This document shows positions 41,021 to 43,128 of a stretch of DNA of 43,128 bases, piece by piece (within the stretch, counting starts at the first letter, position 1; each line of letters begins with the position of its first letter). Location of the stretch: contig CAAGCR010000013.1 of the NCBI GenBank assembly GCA_900768425.1, positions 1-43,128 on the forward strand. The letters run 5' to 3'. The notes beneath the pieces were generated by a model. It worked only from the letters and a program-made list of their open reading frames with translations. It had not been told where the DNA came from and did no database searches. The position numbers were made by a program, and so were the translations under genes. Source of the DNA: Clostridia bacterium (GTDB lineage: Bacteria > Bacillota > Clostridia > Christensenellales > UBA1242).

Positions 41021-41060
41021 AAAAGAGCAGTGTAAATCAAACATTTACATTGCTTTTTTT
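41021..41060. terminator. Bidirectional terminator between the mgtC-like gene and sigF
   Basis: The stem 41021-41037 / 41043-41060 (core GCAGTGTAAAT with ATTTACATTGC, G-U pairs included) has an A-run on one side and a T-run on the other, so it can end transcripts from both strands. Confidence 0.88.
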
Positions 41061-41065
41061 TAGTA

Positions 41066-41794
41066 TTATTCGTTAGATATTAAGGATTGTCGCATCTTTG
41101 AGATTATTTTGTTTTCTAATCTGCTTACTTGCACTTGTGATACGCCTAAAATTTTAGCAATTTCACTTTGTGTTTTATCTCTAAAAAATCTTAAAACAAT
41201 TATTTGTTTATCTCTTTCGTTTAAACTTTTTAAAACATCTTTTAATACAAGGTTATCGACCATATCATCGCTGTTGTCGGTTGTATATTTGTCCAACAAG
41301 AAGTTGCTTTTAGTGTCATCATCTTCTGCTGGAGTATATATTGATACAGGCATTTTTGCCGAGTCCATAGTAAAGATGACTTCTGATACATCCATATTAA
41401 ATTCTTTGGCTATTTCTTCATAAGATGGATGTTTATATTCTCTTTTAACATAATCATCAATATACTTGCTTATTTTCATATTTTGAGTTTTAATTGCTCT
41501 AGAAACCTTTATTGCACCATCATCACGCATAAATCGCTTGATTTCGCCGATAACCATTGGTACTACATAAGTAGAAAACTTTGTATCAAAACTTTCATCG
41601 TAGTTATAGATTGCTTTTATAAAACCTAATGAACCTAGTTGAAAAAGGTCATCATATTCAATTCCTTTGTTTAAATATCTCTTAATTAAACTTTTAATAA
41701 GAGGAGAGTTTGCTTTTACTAATTCTTCTTTTGCTTGATTATCACCATCTTTTGCACGTCTAATTAATAAAGTCGTTTCCTCTTTTGAAAGCAT
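41066..41794 (-). CDS. sigF: RNA polymerase sporulation sigma factor SigF
   Basis: SigF is the first forespore-specific sigma factor. The 242-residue protein has region 2 (DDLFQLGSLGFIKAIYNYD, TKFSTYVVPMVIGEIKRFMRDDG), region 3 (PSYEEIAKEFNMDVSE) and region 4 (LNERDKQIIVLRFFRDKTQSEIAKILGVSQ, helix-turn-helix). These fragments are sigma-F/G specific; identity as SigF rests on the operon, where it follows spoIIAA and spoIIAB. Its start overlaps the spoIIAB stop by one base. GAAAAG-rich sequence but no strong ribosome binding site precedes it, suggesting coupling. Confidence 0.95.
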   Translation of the reverse strand: MLSKEETTLLIRRAKDGDNQAKEELVKANSPLIKSLIKRYLNKGIEYDDLFQLGSLGFIKAIYNYDESFDTKFSTYVVPMVIGEIKRFMRDDGAIKVSRAIKTQNMKISKYIDDYVKREYKHPSYEEIAKEFNMDVSEVIFTMDSAKMPVSIYTPAEDDDTKSNFLLDKYTTDNSDDMVDNLVLKDVLKSLNERDKQIIVLRFFRDKTQSEIAKILGVSQVQVSRLENKIISKMRQSLISNE

Positions 41795-42246
41795 TACATA
41801 CCCGCTACACTTTGAGATGTGTTGTCCTTAAATATTTTTTCCATTTTAACAATAAGTCCAGATTTTCCGTTTTTTAATAAGGTCACAGAATCCATAAAAC
41901 TCTCCATTACTGTAAAACCCATACCGGAACGTTCATCGCTTGGTTTTGTGGTATAAAAAGGCTCTCTTGCTTTATCATAATCTTCTATACCAATGCCATT
42001 ATCCATAATCTCAATAATAACTCCACTTGCATAAAGTTTTACCTTTATTGTTATATCACCATCTTTTAAAGGGTAGGCATGAACAACAGCATTTGTTACG
42101 GCCTCACTTACAGCTGTTTTAATGTCTGTTATTTCATCTACTGATGGGTTTACTTGTGAACAAAAAGCAGCGATAGCAGAGCGGGAAAAGCCCTCATTAA
42201 TAGATAATGCTTTAAATTTTAATTCCATTTCATTTATTGTTTTCAT
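41794..42246 (-). CDS. spoIIAB: Anti-sigma F factor and serine kinase SpoIIAB
   Basis: SpoIIAB holds SigF inactive and phosphorylates SpoIIAA. The 150-residue GHKL protein has the N box EAVTNAVVHAYP, G1 MDNGIGIEDYDKA and G2 SGMGFTVMESF, all intact, and an ERSG lid. AAGGAG lies before the ATG. It follows spoIIAA by 21 bases. Confidence 0.96.
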   Translation of the reverse strand: MKTINEMELKFKALSINEGFSRSAIAAFCSQVNPSVDEITDIKTAVSEAVTNAVVHAYPLKDGDITIKVKLYASGVIIEIMDNGIGIEDYDKAREPFYTTKPSDERSGMGFTVMESFMDSVTLLKNGKSGLIVKMEKIFKDNTSQSVAGM

Positions 42247-42267
42247 TATTTTTTCTCCTTTATGTTT

Positions 42268-42576
42268 TTATGAAATTTTAGGCATAATGTCATATAGTCC
42301 AGTCATTTTAAAAATACGTTCAGCATGGCTTGATGGGTTGCATATAAAAATTGGTATATTTTTGTCTTTTAGTTTTTTATATCTGCCAACCAAAACACCT
42401 ATGCCGGTGCTATCCATAAAGTCAAGTTCGGATAGGTCTATTATTACTTGATTAAAGTTTGGCTTAGAGAATATATCATCAAGGTTTATTCGTGTTTGAT
42501 AGGCACTATGTTCATCAAGTTCGCCACTAAGTATTACATATAATGTATTTTCATAAATTCTGTTTTTAATTTGCAT
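42268..42576 (-). CDS. spoIIAA: Anti-sigma F factor antagonist SpoIIAA
   Basis: SpoIIAA, when unphosphorylated, releases SigF from SpoIIAB. The 102-residue STAS protein has the phosphorylation site LDFMDSTGIGV with Ser56, and a VILSGELDEHSA strand at the start. AGGAGG precedes the ATG. It is first in the operon. I found no convincing sigma-H promoter upstream. Confidence 0.96.
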   Translation of the reverse strand: MQIKNRIYENTLYVILSGELDEHSAYQTRINLDDIFSKPNFNQVIIDLSELDFMDSTGIGVLVGRYKKLKDKNIPIFICNPSSHAERIFKMTGLYDIMPKIS

Positions 42577-42822
42577 ACTTCCTCCTAAATTACATAAATG
42601 AGTTTAACACAATGAAAATATACAATTTTGACTAAGAAAAGGGTAAATAGGAATATTTTGTCGGAAAACAAAACTTAAGCATTTATTAAAATTCAATGTA
42701 CAAAATTTTAAAAATAAGTAGGAAAGTGAAGTTATAAAATCAATTAAGGACATACTTTCATGTATTAAATTTGTCGTAATAAAAAAATAATTTAAAAAAG
42801 TTAAAAAATTTTGAAAAATGTG
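42577..42822. other. Intergenic region between spoIIAA (minus) and the tRNA promoter (plus)
   Basis: This divergent AT-rich region must contain the spoIIA promoter. No match to the sigma-H pattern (AGGA... GAAT) is seen upstream of spoIIAA on the minus strand, and no clear sigma-A match either. No gene or repeat is evident. Confidence 0.5.
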
Positions 42823-42851
42823 TTGACAATATTTTAAATTTATAATATTAT
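42823..42851 (+). promoter_or_regulatory. Sigma-A promoter of the tRNA pair
   Basis: A perfect TTGACA (42823-42828), 17 bases and TATTAT (42846-42851) lie 19 bases before tRNA-Pro. This is the strongest-looking promoter in the window, as expected for tRNA genes. Confidence 0.8.
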
Positions 42852-42870
42852 ATCAAAGTCAATTGTTTGA

Positions 42871-42946
42871 CGGGGTGTAGCGCAGTTGGTAGCGCACGTG
42901 GTTTGGGACCATGGGGCCGGGAGTTCGAGTCTCTTCACCCCGACCA
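42871..42946 (+). tRNA. trnP: tRNA-Pro (anticodon TGG)
   Basis: Acceptor CGGGGTG pairs with CACCCCG. The anticodon stem CGTGG/CCATG holds loop TTTGGGA (anticodon TGG). D arm AGCGCAGTTGGTAGCGC and T loop GAGTTCGAGTCTC are standard; CCA is encoded. 76 bases. Confidence 0.96.
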
Positions 42947-42955
42947 ATATTTTTT

Positions 42956-43032
42956 GGGTCTTTAGCTCAGTTGGTTAGAGCTACCGGCTCATAACCGGTT
43001 GGTCCGGGGTTCGAGTCCCTGAAGGTCCACCA
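42956..43032 (+). tRNA. tRNA with anticodon CAT (Met or lysidine-modified Ile2)
   Basis: Acceptor GGGTCTT pairs with AAGGTCC (two G-U-type pairs); anticodon stem ACCGG/CCGGT with loop CTCATAA gives CAT. The D arm is AGCTCAGTTGGTTAGAGCT, T loop GGTTCGAGTCC, and CCA is encoded. The start and the CTCATAA loop resemble Firmicute tRNA-Ile2 (AUA decoder), whose C34 is modified to lysidine, as much as elongator Met. It is not initiator Met, which has a C1-A72-type end and GGG/CCC stem. Confidence 0.9.
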
Positions 43033-43057
43033 TATCGGATAGTTAATTGCTATCAGC

Positions 43058-43092
43058 AAAAAACCCTTGAATTTCAAGGGTTTTTTGTTTTT
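43058..43092 (+). terminator. Terminator after the tRNA pair
   Basis: AAAAAACCCTTGA (43058-43070) pairs with TCAAGGGTTTTTT (43074-43086), 13 bp with a three-base loop, followed by GTTTTTT. A second small hairpin, GATAG/CTATC (43038/43050), precedes it. Confidence 0.9.
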
Positions 43093-43117
43093 TCGTATAC
43101 GTTAATATTCATGCGAG

Positions 43118-43128
43118 AGATCGGAAGA
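43118..43128 (+). other. Sequencing adapter remnant at the window end
   Basis: The last 11 bases, AGATCGGAAGA, equal the first 11 bases of the standard Illumina TruSeq adapter. Eleven identical bases exactly at the contig edge are unlikely to be genomic and suggest untrimmed read-through. Confidence 0.75.

Noticed and set aside
42577..42720. A sigma-H promoter for spoIIAA
   Set aside because: On the minus strand no AGGA-type -35 is paired with a GAAT -10; one ACATTGAATTT match lacks its -35.

Overview
The window is AT-rich DNA from an endospore-forming low-GC Firmicute of the Clostridia type. The evidence is a complete spoIIIA operon (AA to AH), the spoIIA operon (anti-anti-sigma, anti-sigma, sigF), spoIVB, a SpoIIM-like gene, ytfJ/gerW, two sporulation-type D,D-carboxypeptidases, ArgR, and the usual clostridial order scpAB - DUF2953 - ytfJ - dacB - rluB - cmk - plsC - rpsA. 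An 11-base match to the start of the common Illumina adapter at the very end suggests a contig end from a short-read, probably metagenomic, assembly.

Layout. 1-1872: the 3' end of rseP, then a gene at the usual polC place that keeps only the PolC N-terminal/OB region and a proofreading exonuclease. 1873-2445: a gene-free stretch with imperfect tandem repeats, inverted repeats and the leader of the next operon. 2446-10653: translation and RNA maturation operon rimP-nusA-rnpM-ylxQ-infB-rbfA-nrnA-truB, an endonuclease IV-like gene and an MBL hydrolase. 10724-16545: efp, then the spoIIIA channel operon. 16757-20372: Asp23, nusB, xseAB and an archaeal-type proS. 20491-21844: a large structured RNA followed by a four-helix membrane protein, read as OLE RNA and OapA. 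22380-27595: argR-recN, spoIVB, a SpoIIM-like gene and punA. 27796-37911: dacF, an M50 protease, scpAB, DUF2953, ytfJ, dacB, rluB, a BaiN-like flavoprotein, a FakA-fragment gene, cmk, plsC and an S1 protein. 37949-41018: tRNA-Thr, a GNAT gene, a CPA2 antiporter and an MgtC-family gene. 41066-42576 (minus): spoIIA operon. 42871-43032: two tRNAs.

How they work together. Most genes are housekeeping (translation initiation, replication and repair, chromosome condensation, cell envelope) interleaved with sporulation genes: sigF and its two regulators act in the forespore, SpoIIM in engulfment, SpoIIIA proteins in the mother cell-forespore channel, SpoIVB in later signalling, DacF/DacB in cortex or wall remodelling.

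The most interesting points are the OLE RNA/OapA pair with its own promoter and terminator; the exonuclease-only PolC remnant with all exonuclease residues kept; three genes whose promoter lies so close to the ATG that they should make leaderless mRNAs; an 87-bp palindromic repeat duplicated in front of punA; and a stand-alone protein made only of the middle domain of FakA.
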